Assembly: GCA_016785225.1 (NCBI GenBank)
Contig: JAFBJZ010000782.1
Coordinates: 1,984,001 to 2,048,000, forward strand
Source of the DNA: Psettodes erumei
Lineage: Eukaryota > Chordata > Actinopteri > Pleuronectiformes > Psettodidae
Length of the DNA: 64,000 nt
Direction: 5' to 3'
Part shown: positions 13,301-25,500 of the stretch, piece by piece
How positions within the stretch are numbered: position 1 is the stretch's first letter
How the letters are laid out: the number at the start of each line of letters is the position of its first letter
The notes under the pieces: model-generated
The model's database searches: none
The model's input: only the letters and a program-made list of their open reading frames with translations
Told to the model about the DNA's origin: nothing
Translations under genes and position numbers: made by a program

Positions 13301-14189
13301 TTTCAAATATACTGATCACAGATGTTTGTCTTGTAGGCGATCATCCATCATAGGCTTGCTCTCCGTTTATCATGTATATGATCATCGTTATAGTGGGGAA
13401 AATATTGTGGTTGTACTGCATGGTACAGTGTGAATAACAGTGAGCCCCACCTCCAGTGTGAAGGACTCTCTTGCACTGATTTGTCAAAGTTCCAACTTTA
13501 TGTTATTTGTTAAAAATACACTGGTTATAAAATTTTTTTGCAGTTATCTGTTTCTCATAACCACTGTTTGTATAGGGAGCAACATTGTATATTTTGAAAA
13601 ATTAAAATGATTCAAATTACCCTCTGAGATTAGGGGGAAGAAAATCACAGTTGCTGACATGAGCTTCCATTTGACTGGCTTCATGAAATCATGGTTCAGT
13701 GGAGAAAGCTGCAGAAATGATGAATAATTGATTTCTTGCTGGTTACAGAGAAATTAAAAGAAACTGCAGTATACTGTGTAGCATCAGAATTGTAACAGTG
13801 AAAATATGATTCATAATGTCATTTCACTTTGGGGGCTTCATACCACATTACTACCACAACTCAATTTCTTCTCTGTGGTAGATGCTTCCCCACTGGTCAT
13901 AATCTAAAAAGACACTGAATCACTGGAGCTGATTACTCTGTTAATGTGCACCATGGTGGGCAACCGGGGCGTCGAGCAGTAGCTTTTTTCTGGATTGACT
14001 GAGAGCAATTAACATTAGATTGTGTGTAAAAGGCAGGTGCCTGCAGTTTTACTGAACTGGAAGCTCAGGCATCACTCTCACCTGCCAGATAGCCACCCTG
14101 CTGAAGTGTACTCTAACAGGAGAGTGAGCTCAGTAGTTGACACTGCAGTTGAAGTTTCTGTAGGTGGAAATAAAAATAAATTCCAACAT

Positions 14190-14334
14190 TGTCTTTTTTA
14201 CATAAATGTAATATGTAAGTGTAAATTCTCTCAATTAAGCATCAGATGTCGGGTGGTATCTGTCTTTTTTACATAAATGTAATATGTAAGTGTAAATTCT
14301 CTCAATTAAGCATCAGATGTCGGGTGGTATCTGT
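14190..14334. repeat. Perfect 71-bp tandem duplication
   Basis: The segment from 14190 recurs at 14261 with no mismatch that I can find. Each unit holds tctttttta...gtaaattctctcaattaa...gtcgggtggtatctg. Total length is 145 bp, two copies plus three bases. Confidence 0.92.
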
Positions 14335-14954
14335 GCCAGTTTGAAACCATTGTAATGTCATATACAGACACCAACAGACATTAGATTTGAGAAACCTCTA
14401 GTGAAGCACCATGGGAGCTGTGAGACAGACAGCCAGGGTGTTGCTATATGAAGTCGGCTTGATTCGTCTGGATTGAGTGTTAAATGAGTTGGGACAGGCA
14501 CTCAGGGACTGATTAGACCTGACGGCCTCACTGTCTGCCTGCGTCTAATGATTCAGTGAGATTGAAGCCTTTGGTTTCTGATTGGGATGAGAGTTGGTGT
14601 CAGGGGAGCTTCATGTGAGGTACCCAGAAGGAACTTTTGCTCTGTCTGTCCTCATGATACAGCAACTGCAAGTAATTGCACTGACTAATACAATGACTGA
14701 AAAGGAAATGTTCAGGAAACCACTCTGTGGGCTTCCTAAAAGACTTGAGATGTGCAAGTGACAATTTTATAAACTGACATGACAAATATACATGATATAT
14801 TGCTTGAGCTACAGCTCTTTGGCTCTATATACTATTACATACTATTCTACCTCTATTTATAGCATGCCTAATGCAGCCTGTGCAGTATGTGTTATAATGG
14901 CACATAGCATTGTGCTACTGTTACCAGCTCTAATGCAGAAAGTGCTCAGCATCT

Positions 14955-15026
14955 GGCTCGTTGGTCTAGGGGTATGATTCTCGCTTAGGGTGCGAGAGGT
15001 CCCGGGTTCAAATCCCGGACGAGCCC
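14955..15026 (+). tRNA. tRNA-Pro (anticodon AGG)
   Basis: This is a full cloverleaf. Acceptor strands GGCTCGT and ACGAGCC pair perfectly, with discriminator base C at 15026. The A-box region is TGGTCTAGGGG (14962-14972) and the B-box GGTTCAAATCC (15005-15015). The anticodon loop is TTAGGGT, giving AGG. The T stem CCCGG/CCGGG is intact. A TTTTT RNA polymerase III terminator follows at 15031-15035. I see no departure from the vertebrate tRNA-Pro(AGG) sequence that I recall. It lies in presumed plppr1 intron 1, same strand. It is either a functional gene or a very young tRNA-derived insertion (see the adjacent repeat tail). Confidence 0.95.
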
Positions 15027-15039
15027 TTGGTTTTTAAAT

Positions 15040-15076
15040 TTCTGTCCCTGTGGGACTAATGTATATCTTATCTTAA
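15040..15076 (+). repeat. LINE-tail-like stem-loop next to tRNA-Pro
   Basis: GTCCC-TGT-GGGAC at 15044-15056 is a perfect 5-bp hairpin. It is followed by ctaat and a short TATCT-type repeat (tatcttatctta, 15064-15075). This arrangement resembles the 3' end of L2-clade retrotransposons and of SINEs that borrow those tails. The family call is from memory. Confidence 0.4.
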
Positions 15077-16430
15077 TCAGACACTGTATGACTGATATGG
15101 ATGTTCTTGAGTTTGACATTGTTGCTCAAATCTTCCTTTGACTTTTTTGTTGAAAACAGGATAATGACTTTTGGTGCAAATTTGAGTAATTTAGTGCGTA
15201 GTATATAATTATGTATGAGGTACAATTAAAAGCTCTCCAATTAACATTGTTCAATTAATTTGGAAGAAAGGAAGAAGATCAGTTATGAATGAATTTGAAA
15301 ACACTGCTGCTCCGTTTTTTCTCCAACTTGGCTCAACAACAAACCTCCTTTCATCACACAGCCTTTACTCAGAATGGCACAACAGAAAGATCAAGAGCTC
15401 AAAGTGGGAACATTGATCCTATTTATTGGGTAATTAAGTACAATTACAGCCTCATAACACATTTATGAACATTAAGTATCTGCAGGGGGTCATAGCTTTG
15501 TTGATTAATACCAATACATCAACAACTGCTGCAGCAGATACTTGACATGTCTGGCATTCAAGGTTGATTTTAAGACCCACCTAATCTATGCCCACTGAAA
15601 CTGCAAGACACCTTTTACTAGTGCTGTCAGTGCTAAGCAATTCAAAACAATGCTACGAGTGACTGACAAGCCATTTCAGCCTTTGCTGGAGCCAAAAAAG
15701 CAAATATTGCAGTTTCCAGTATTCAGTTCTTCACTACATATTTGCGTCTGACTCCCACTCTTGCTAATCAGCTTGCTGCTCCCCATGGAGGAAATGCCAT
15801 GTTATTGTTTGTGTCAATTAGAAGCCAAAGATAAAATGCAGTAAAACAAGATGCCAGAAGACGTGCAGGAGATCAGTGTAGTTGTCGTCGCTGCTGGTGG
15901 CTTACAACCAGAGGAAGTAGTTATGTCAAGAAATCTGATATGATAAGAGAAATATTATCTCCTGAGGACAAATTTAGTCTTGACTTTGTGCTGTTGAAAA
16001 TGTGACTAAAAAGGCTTTAACTGACACAGTAAAGCTTAGAGAAAGCACAGTATGCAGCTGTTCAACAGATTAAATGTTACCCCGGTGTTTTAAAGATTTC
16101 ACTTTTATGAATTATATTGTATAGATGGTAGAGATTCTAATCGAGAAATTTGCCAATTTTTGCCACCAAGGTTCACAAAACACTGTCTGCACTGACACTG
16201 CCTGCTCTATCGGTAAACAAAACCTCACTTCACTTTTTTAGTCCTGCTGCAGATATATGCAGACGTTAAAAAGTTCAATTAACTGTCACCAAGTCTTTAA
16301 AATATCAATACAGGCAATATAAGGGAGTACCGTTCATAACATACGTCTACTGTATGTTAGGAATGGCTTTGGTGCATTTGTGTCATTATGAGTTAATGAG
16401 CACTGACTCTTGATGTTCCCGTCTTTGCAG

Positions 16431-16540
16431 AGTGACCTGCCATAAATCCTGAGCGGGGAAGTCTTCCGACAGGAGACAAGATGGCGTCCAACAACACCCT
16501 GCGCAGCTACTCCATCATCCCCTGTTTCATATTTGTCGAG
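16431..16540 (+). CDS. plppr1: plppr1 first coding exon (5' UTR 16431-16480, CDS 16481-16540)
   Basis: The acceptor is gtctttgcag ending at 16430. Fifty untranslated bases precede ATG 16481, which sits in a good context (gacaagATGG). Twenty codons follow (MASNNTLRSYSIIPCFIFVE), ending in GAG before the donor GTGAGA at 16541. The exon ends in phase 0. It encodes the cytosolic N-terminus and the first part of membrane segment 1. The leader shows that at least one upstream non-coding exon exists. Confidence 0.95.
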
Positions 16541-19500
16541 GTGAGAGACTATGTGTGTGTTCTTGTGTTTGAGTGATAATCTGCTGCATGGTGTACAAAG
16601 TGTAAAATTCATGCATATGCACATTTTAATCCTGGTTTAGGGATTGTACAGTTTGTGCGTGTGTGTTTGAGTCACAATTTAACTATTAGCAAATGACCTC
16701 TTCTGGTAAATTATATGCAGCAAACAAGGGCGTAAAGTGTTGAAATGAGTAGAAAGCCAAGTATGTGTGTTGCGTTTATGAGTTGTGCTGCTCCTCCATG
16801 TCCCTCCATAGTTAATTACCATGTCAGCTGAAAGTCCTTAATCAGAGAGATGTCTCAGGACGCCTTGCATTACTCTCCTCTGTCTCTTTATCTCTGCCAC
16901 ATGCACACACACACATTTGTTTCACTATCTCTGTGGGGACACACATTAATATAATACAGTCCCTGGCTCCTCACACTAACCTCAATCATCACAAAAAATG
17001 TCCAACCCGGAACCTAACTGTACTCCTGACAGTAAAATTTTTATTTTCCTGAAAATTATCTGTATGCCATTGATGCTTGCTCTCGAGCGCTGCAGCAGCT
17101 CACCACATGAGCCAGGTAATTCTATTTGCCAGTTTAATACCAGATATTGGCTGTGGGCTAATGCATGACCCCCCGTATACTTTTAGTAAGTAATAAAGAG
17201 TTGAAAATGCTGAATGGGAAAAGAACAGAACAGATAAACAAAATGGTTTATATATCCTTGTGCAATGCTACCACATTACATCACACATAGTCAATTAAAA
17301 TGCCACCTTTACACCGTTAAGGCACATTTATTTTGGGATTAATCATTTGCATGCCAGGTCTGAAAATTCATAACTTACATCCGTGTATATTTTATTCATA
17401 TTGCAGCAGAGCATAGGAAGAATGCTTCTAACAGGGAAACTGATTTTCATTACTGTTCACTCACTCTCCCTCTTCTTCATACACTTCTCAAAGGGATCCT
17501 ATCCATCTCCCTGTCTCTCTCTGCTCGTGTCCGTTGTCTCTTTCTCTCCCTCTCTGATGTCTCTGTCACATCCTCACAGCCTCATATTTCTCTGGCCCCT
17601 CCTTTCTCTTTCAGACCTGCCTCCTCACTCCGTTGCTCCCCTCATCCCTTACCATTACTCATGGTGTCACCAAAGCTCTTCTTCTCCTTCCACCTTCATG
17701 CTCCTGTGCATCACTGTGTCTCGACACCCCTCACTCTTTCCCTGCCCCTTTGTTTCCTCTTTTTTTTCCTTTTCTGTCTCTTTCTCACCCTGCCTGTCAT
17801 GAACAGAGCAAGGCAGAGGGACAGTGCTGTCATACAACTGAAAACACAATGTCCTGATTGGAGCAGCATGGCTGCTGTAGTTCAATGCTGGAGGCAGTCT
17901 GACAGGGAAGATGTTTATTTATGGTGATGCAATTATTTAGTCATGCAGCCTGTTGCTTTCCTTTCATCCGTTACCTCAACGGCATCATTTGTTGTTGCCG
18001 TTTGCCATTACTGCGAGACTAACCATGAGACTGTACGAAACAGGACGGTGAGATGAAAGGGGATAAAAATAAGAACACGATCAGAGAACTGGGAGTGAGT
18101 GCAACAGGAGGGTGGGACACATGGGAGGAGAAAAAACAGATGAGAAGAGGAGGATGAAGAAAGTACAATAAAGTGTTGGGGGGGTGAAAGGTTGCAAAAA
18201 TGGTGAGAAATTAATTAAAAGCAGTGCTTTGAAGGTGAGCAGAGAAGAATGAGAGAGCAGCTATATCCTGTACCTCCCCGGATGAGATTATGAAATACAC
18301 AGAGCACCAGGCTTCCATTAATCTAACTATGACAACCTAGACTTTTCAGGTTGTAAGGAAAAGTGCCAATCCCTTGACTAACATATGAAAATGTCACCTT
18401 AGAAACAATTTCTTTTTTTATGAGTCTCCTCTTCTAGGATGTTGTAATAATGTTCAAGGTCATCATTGTTTCAGAAAAGAAAAAAACACCTCAGGCAGGC
18501 ACAGATTTGTTGTTTTTGATGTTGCTCTCTCTCTCTGCAGTGATGCAGCATGATTTAGTTGGGGGTTTCTGCAAAGGGCCATTTATCTGGGGAATTATTA
18601 TATTTAGTTGTGGAACAGAACACAGCCTAATTAAACTACTGCCAGTTTTGTTTTTACAGTTTAGACAGGTAGTAATAATTGAAATCAGACTTCACGTAGC
18701 AGGTGGAGAGGGTGTTGATGTTTCACTGCAATACTGAGGAAAATGCAGTCAAATCCAGCAATATACAGTATATTTATAGATTGCTAATGTCTCCACCTGT
18801 TATCTATGCAATCCACCCTTAATAAATGGTAAGCAAGAAGGATGGAGATGCATCAGGCTGTAACTCCAGCTGGCATAATCAATACTCCTGACAGGCACAA
18901 CAGACCCCACAAAGATTGGAACACCCTTCTTGAAACACTGAATTTACACCAATTTGATACTGCAGTTTGCTATATCTTTTCAGAAAAGTCCATAAATGAC
19001 AGGTTCTGTGTAAAGTTTTTGGGACCATACTCATATTTAAAAGTTGATTATTCATCATTTTATTATACTATTTTTAATACATGTAAAAAGTCTACTGACA
19101 TAATATGGCAACAAAATGAAAATCTAGGACTCTGTTGCATTTATATAACATTTTCCCGGTTGTTTTCATGGCATGAAGGAGGACATGGGTGGTGGGACTG
19201 ACAGTAAAAAGATTTTGGAGTGAAGGAGATGAAGAGGAGAAGAGGTTTGAAGGGCTGGAGGAGGGGGTGATCCATTCAAAAAAATGGTTTTGTTTTTTTT
19301 ATTATGGTGAATTTGGCTGTGTAGAAGGTAATTACAAATACACAGCCAAGTTGTATTTTATCAAAATGGTTCAAACCCACCATAAGATGAAAAGCAAATC
19401 AAAGGTATCAGTCTTTATTAATTTAAACTATAGACTATAACAGAACATACACATTTACATGGCCTACTGTACAGTCTGTGTTCATCACTGTATTTACTGT

Positions 19501-22500
19501 ATGTGATCCAGTATTAATCAAAATGTTGAAGAGAACATATTTGAGGTTGTTTGGGAACAGGGGGAAATTCTTGTCCCACCCATCTGAAATGATATTCCTC
19601 CCCAAAAGGCACAGAGAAGTGTGGCCTGTTAAAACCTAACAAAGGTAAATGGCTGCACCAAAATGTCCTGTCAGACTCCTGGGTAACAGAGAATTGTACC
19701 CTCCGAGGGAGGATAATGGCATGCTGCAGTAACTCTGTATAACCATTTTACGACAGCCACTCCTGTCAGTCTGCCCTTCACACGGTTAATGCTGCATGAC
19801 GCTGGCTGTGGAGTGAATATAAGAGTGGATATAATGGAGCCACAAGTGATGCCACACAAGAGAAAGGGACACTTGTCCAGGTGTCGAACTGTCACAAAAA
19901 AGCAAACTCATGAAGAGCTTACAGAAATGGTGAGCAGCCTCCAGGGGTTAGACTGCACCGCTACTTTCTTTTTAAAAAGATTTGCCGCACTTTGGTTTGT
20001 TTATCAAAAGGTAATTATATGGCTGACTCACAACCAAGTCAGGTCTGCTGCAGACTACAAAACAGACGAGATGAATAAGATCAGACTGAACAAGCTGAAA
20101 TCGCTTGTCTGTCATTGCCTGTCTTCATTTGCCTGGAGACTGTCATTGTGTTCAATAGCTCACTGGCAATTTATGGCTGTGTTTTATGGGGCTGAGAAGT
20201 AGCAGGAGTTGTGGTGAGTGATAGAGGATTATTTGAGCTTTATAGAGATCAAGACGAGAGGATGTAGTGGAGGCTGGTGAATTACCTTACTGTTGTAAAT
20301 GAGCTTGAGGCAAGCTTTGGTCTTGTTTTTTCAAATGCAAATAAGGTGGAAGGTCAGAGTAAATTATATCACTGCAGTAATAATAAAGTTCAACAGGTGT
20401 ACCCTTGCATACATGCCTCTCGGTAATATGCCCAATCCCTTTCCAGGCGTTTCTTTGTAAAGCTGACATCCGTAGGTATGTGATCTCACGAGGTATTACA
20501 TGGCATTTCTGCAAGTGGAGGAATTTACATATTTTCAGAGGAGACCTATGAATAATTTTGCAGCTGATTACCCTGCTGGAACTTGTTTATGGAACACCAT
20601 GAAAACATGAAATTAACCCATATCTGTCTGTCTCTCTGATTTGGATGCTGTGTGTGCACAAGCTGCTTAAAGGCAGAGGGGGGAGAGGATTCTCTTTATT
20701 TGAGTGGCTTTGCTTTGCTTGTTGCCATTGCTTATGAGTAAAAGTGTGATGTGGGAAGGTAAGGTGTGCCACCAAGTATTATGGTTCCCTATACCAGTAG
20801 CTGTCAATGCATATGTGTAACTGTGTAAAAATGTTCTCCACTGCAGGGTGCTGTTTGTTATAACACAAGAAAGCAAAATATATTGCTAACTAGCTTTGTG
20901 TTATTCAAAGAGTTGGCAAAAAAACAAATAAACCACATACACAAACACAGACACGCACACACCTCTGCATCTTCACATTGCCATCTGTCACTGGTGTAAG
21001 TCTGCCAACATTTCCCTCCTGTTCTCAGTTTCTGTCTTGCCTTCACTGTCTGAAACCCACTGACCATATTGTCCAGTCTGGTTCACACGCCCTCTGAATT
21101 TTTGTCGCACTAAAGAACAAATTAGTTGTGGTCAGCTGAGAATCAGTGAGATATGTGTTAAGTTTATTCCCTGTAACTGACTCAGAAAATCCACAAGGAA
21201 TCATATGCAGGTCACTTTGTTTTGTAGCCTATGACAACACAAAGAGTACTATACTAGCCATTCACCCCAGCCTAATGCTTGCAGAGCAGCTATGAGCTTT
21301 TTGTATCTTCTTCAGAATCATAGTTAAATCAACTAAATGTGCCTCACAGCTGACCAACACTTGTTTTTGACAATGCAGTACACACTGTAGATGCACCGTA
21401 TATCTCTAAACCACAGAATCTCTTGCATAATGGTATCAGTTGAATATACAACATACATATACCTTGTATGTGTTAAACTAATAGGATCACGCCACTGTAC
21501 TATGCTGATTGAACCACTTATCTTCATTTGACAAAGTATCAGCAGTGGTTGCTATGTGTAGTCAAAGAGTCAATAACAGAAGGTGTCAGTTTTGTGGATC
21601 AATAGCCCAAAGAGGCAGACATTGAACCAGGTGGGAATAATTAATTAAAAATGTGTTCCAAAATCGTAATTCTGTTATTTAAACCCTGATTCTTTCAACT
21701 TTATGGTTAAAGTCATTGGAAACAGATGAGGCTGTGTTGTATTGTCAGATTTGCAGGCTGGAGTTGTGGGTATGACAACAGATATGTGGAGATGTGTGGC
21801 CAAGCTGTTTTTTTTCATAGTTCGGATTATTGATAGCAATATAGCGTCATGCTCAGTTATTTTGTATGTGATGCTGTGGCGAGTGTACAAACAATGATGT
21901 GTAAGTTTATATGCACTACCTTAATACAGACACTTCCCTTAAAACATATGGTCTGATTGTTGATTTCCTACAGTTCTTTAGAAAACTTGTTTGTTTTATC
22001 ATGTAAGCAAATACAGTCATGCCAATATGAAAACAATCATAATGAAAGAAACAGAAAGAAGCTTTGTATAAATCTCTGTGATCACTTTATTTCAAAGCAT
22101 TACCAATCTTTGTGCAGTGGCACACTGACACCTGGTGTTGGAGAGGAGTAGTACAAATGGCTGCTTTCACTATTCTTCAAGAATCATAGAACCATTCATA
22201 ATATCTTTTCTGTGATGATCTGATATTTCAACAAATGCAAACATTTATCAGATTGCAGTTTTTCAGCAACTAAAGGTGCTGTAACGATCACACATGATTG
22301 CTTGTTATGTGTATCTAATATCAGTTCCTGTGGGATAGATAAAGCATCATTATTCTATTTTTTCCTTCCCATCTCTGAGGGTGAAACTTGATATATTTTC
22401 ATTTAGATCACAGGGAGCTGAGTCAAGACTCTCTCACTTAAGATACCTTTATGTGACTAAAGTGAAATTAATTGGCAGCACTTTTGCCTGAAAAAGATAT

Positions 22501-25500
22501 CCTATCTCTTCCAATTCTTGGGATGTTGTGCGACCTTTCTTTTCTTTGGCATCGTCATGTAGCATTAAAATATGAAAACATCTCATTATTCTTTTTTAAT
22601 ATAAAACACCAGTACAGCGCCAGCTGGTTGGCCAGATTGGCAATACTATTGGCACATTAGTGGACGAGTGACACAAATGCATATGATTTTCAGAAACCAC
22701 ATTAAAAGCTGTGCAGTGTCTTACATTTTCTATTCCAGTCTTGATTTGTCATCAGTGACTAAAGATACCATATATATAAATGCCTGCAGCTGATTCTAGA
22801 AAGAGAGTGAAAGGAGGCCATAGACAAAAGATGATGTTAGTGGGATAAAAGGATGAGGGAGGAGAGGAGGTGGTAAGAGATGGGGGTGCTGCTGCTGCTG
22901 CTGATGGTGGTGGTGGTGGTGGTGGTGGTGGTGGTTGGTGGGAGGGGTGCTTGTGCACAACCAGAGTTAGCATGAGACAGAGGAAAAAAATAGAGAGGGA
23001 GAGAGAGGAACAGAGATGTGGTTTTAGAGGATTTATGCGCTTGTGTTGCATAAAACCTGTCAGATACATCCCAGCTGATAGAAGAGCAGATGATATTCAG
23101 GGATCAGCTCCTTTAAGGAAGTCGACATTTTAACCGCCGAAACCGAATCAAGGAGGATAGCCCTCAGCACTCTGGACGCACAACTAACAACTCTCTCTTT
23201 GTCCTCTTTCCTCTTCTCCTCTTCTTCAACTTTCTCCACTATCTCGCTCCAACATGTTTTTCTTCCAGCTTGTCATCATGTCCGGCACGGTGTTGTTGGC
23301 TTACTACATGGAGTGCACAGACCTGTTCAGTGTGCACATGCAGGGTTTCTTCTGTAATGACGCTGAACTGATGAAGCCATATCCGGGCACAGAGGAGTCC
23401 AGCTTCATCCCCCCACTCATGCTGTACTGTGTGGTGGCTGCTGCTCCCACCGCGATAGTGAGTAAAACCCATTTTGTGTGTATTTTGCAACAGAGTTGGA
23501 AACCGGTGACTTCTCACTTTGTTGTGCCTCATGCTGGAGTGCAAACGACAATAATCAGATGCGGCATGCATGTGTTTATTCAGGCTCTTTCTATCTCAGT
23601 CTCCCTACTTTTTTTCTATATCAGCTGCCATTTGTTCACTGCTTACACCTTTTCACATCTGAAACCTATTCATTTCCCTGTTTGTTACATTTGGAAACAA
23701 GGACTGCCTTTTACAATTAACATTTACCTTTGTAACTGCATGTACATGTACATAATTACGCAAGTAATATTTGATATGTAGGCCATCTGTACAAAACAGA
23801 AAGTCAGTCATGTGTCTGTCTTAGGTTTATAACATGCTGCAGTAGTCCCCTCACCCCTATCAGTTTCTCTGCCAAAATATGGAAGAAAATGTCACAGCAA
23901 ACTGTCTGGCCAAAGACCGTTTTTCTTTTTATGGATCAGCTGATAAGTCTGACACCGATTTCACAGGCCAAACTTTTGGCTGTGTATTTTGAACTTTATA
24001 CAGTATCCCTTGACTAGTTATCCACTATTTGGCAGTGGCAGTACAGAACACCATGCAGAAGGTAGCAGTCATGAAGTCATGCTCCACAAGGAGGATTCTA
24101 TGTGGGCTGCATGTGAGGATATTTGACAATATGGACTAAGATGTGCTTTTCCGAGTTCATGTTAGGAAATCAGACAGAATTATTTAATTATAAGACCTGT
24201 CTTCTCCAAGTACTAAAAAGCAAGGGGATGTCCTAATACATGGGGATGCTCACCTATTCATCCACCAGCCTTCTTGACTTCCACTGAATGGGGCAGAAAG
24301 TCGAGCTGTCCTTGATTCAGTTCCTGTAGATATAACATGGCTAAAGTCACTGTTACAACCCTAATCCATACTACAGTAATTCTAAGCAGGTTTTTAGTAT
24401 GTAGCATTCACACTGGAAATGAGACAAAATTCTCAGTGTGACACTCTTCTGCCCCCACTACATTGCACAAGGAAAATGGTCGAGCTCATCAGAGCTGGGA
24501 ATCTTTAAAATAAGGAACTACTGCGAAACTTCCAGGATGATATTTGATAACCAGAAAATAACTATTAAATTCTGAAGAGAAGAACCTTGCTCTTTCTTTG
24601 TCAAGCTGAACTGAATAGAGTACACAGTGGCAGGGCCTTGATACTAGTAAAGCAAAGTGGTGCTATTATCTATTCTACCTACTGTGAAAAGCCAAAATAG
24701 CTACTGTGATAAAAGTCTATTTTTCTGGACACTTCAGAAACTATAAAGCCTTGTCTTTTAGATAAATATATGACAGTGGCTACAAACAATTCAATGCCTC
24801 TTACAGAAGTAGCAACATACAGCCACCAGGTGTCAGTCATGCTCCATGCCACCTGACTCTGACCACACCAGAACAGGTACCATATGTCTCTTGGCCCCCT
24901 GGGTCAGCCCATTATTAAACACATGTCAAACATGTTCTGAACACCTCCTGAATAGTGTTTGTATGTGCTTAAGGCTGTAATCAGTCTTTTCACATTTGAA
25001 ACAGAGCACAGATTGCAGGTGTGCTGTAGCCTGGTTTGATCTGTTTCAAGTAGCTGACACTTCAGTGTCAGACAGGCCTCACTATATTTTAAAATAATGC
25101 AGTATATTCATTTTAAAGGCTGCAGTAGCATATCACTTCAGATATCATGTGACGACTGGAAAAAGTGCTAAACTTAAAATAACCAGCTCCACACAGCAGC
25201 TTTTAATTGATTTTAATGCACATTATCTGGGGAGTCAGGTGTTGGAGTATTATTGAATTTTATTCATTTATGTTCATTTAATTCAGTGAATCAAAGTGTT
25301 TTTTTTGAGTTCAGACTAACAACTGTCAGATCTGTAATTCTCCTACAATATATTTACATTTTTACCTGATGAATGTTAACTGTGATTAATTAACTTCTGC
25401 TCACCTGCATTTTCCATTATCGTTCACCAAAATGGCATCAGACATTTGAACTCAAACAGAAAGATATCAGGGATTTGGCTTGGGTTGCATTGCTTGAGCA

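Larger units (their letters stand above)
5226..16430 (+). other. Presumed plppr1 intron 1
   Basis: No protein-coding exon was recognised. Contents are AT-rich sequence, an 11-bp perfect inverted repeat (7946-7970), a SINE fragment (13217-13300), a 71-bp tandem duplication (14190-14334) and tRNA-Pro (14955-15026). Octamer-like words (atttgcat at about 5788, atgcaaat at about 8792) occur in stretches that could be conserved non-coding elements, unverified. Confidence 0.45.
16541..23268 (+). other. plppr1 intron between coding exons 1 and 2
   Basis: This is 6.7 kb with no supported exon. It contains a teleost-type repeat (about 16912-17035), a long pyrimidine-rich tract (17460-17802), a LINE-like 3' end (about 22290-22362) and a CTG/TGG triplet array (22887-22935). 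Confidence 0.7.

Noticed and set aside
17383..17802. 139-codon plus-strand open frame
   Set aside because: Made almost entirely by a C/T-rich tract (Ser/Pro/Leu/Phe), with no domain or splice support.
19789..20202. 137-codon plus-strand frame in a plppr1 intron
   Set aside because: No recognisable domain, no splice or promoter context, and no reason to prefer it over chance.
22752..23133. Polyglycine and polyproline frames on both strands
   Set aside because: Direct translation of the CTG/TGG triplet repeat.
23254..23268. ATG in frame just before plppr1 coding exon 2
   Set aside because: It lies in the polypyrimidine tract of the acceptor. The family N-terminus is encoded by the exon at 16481.
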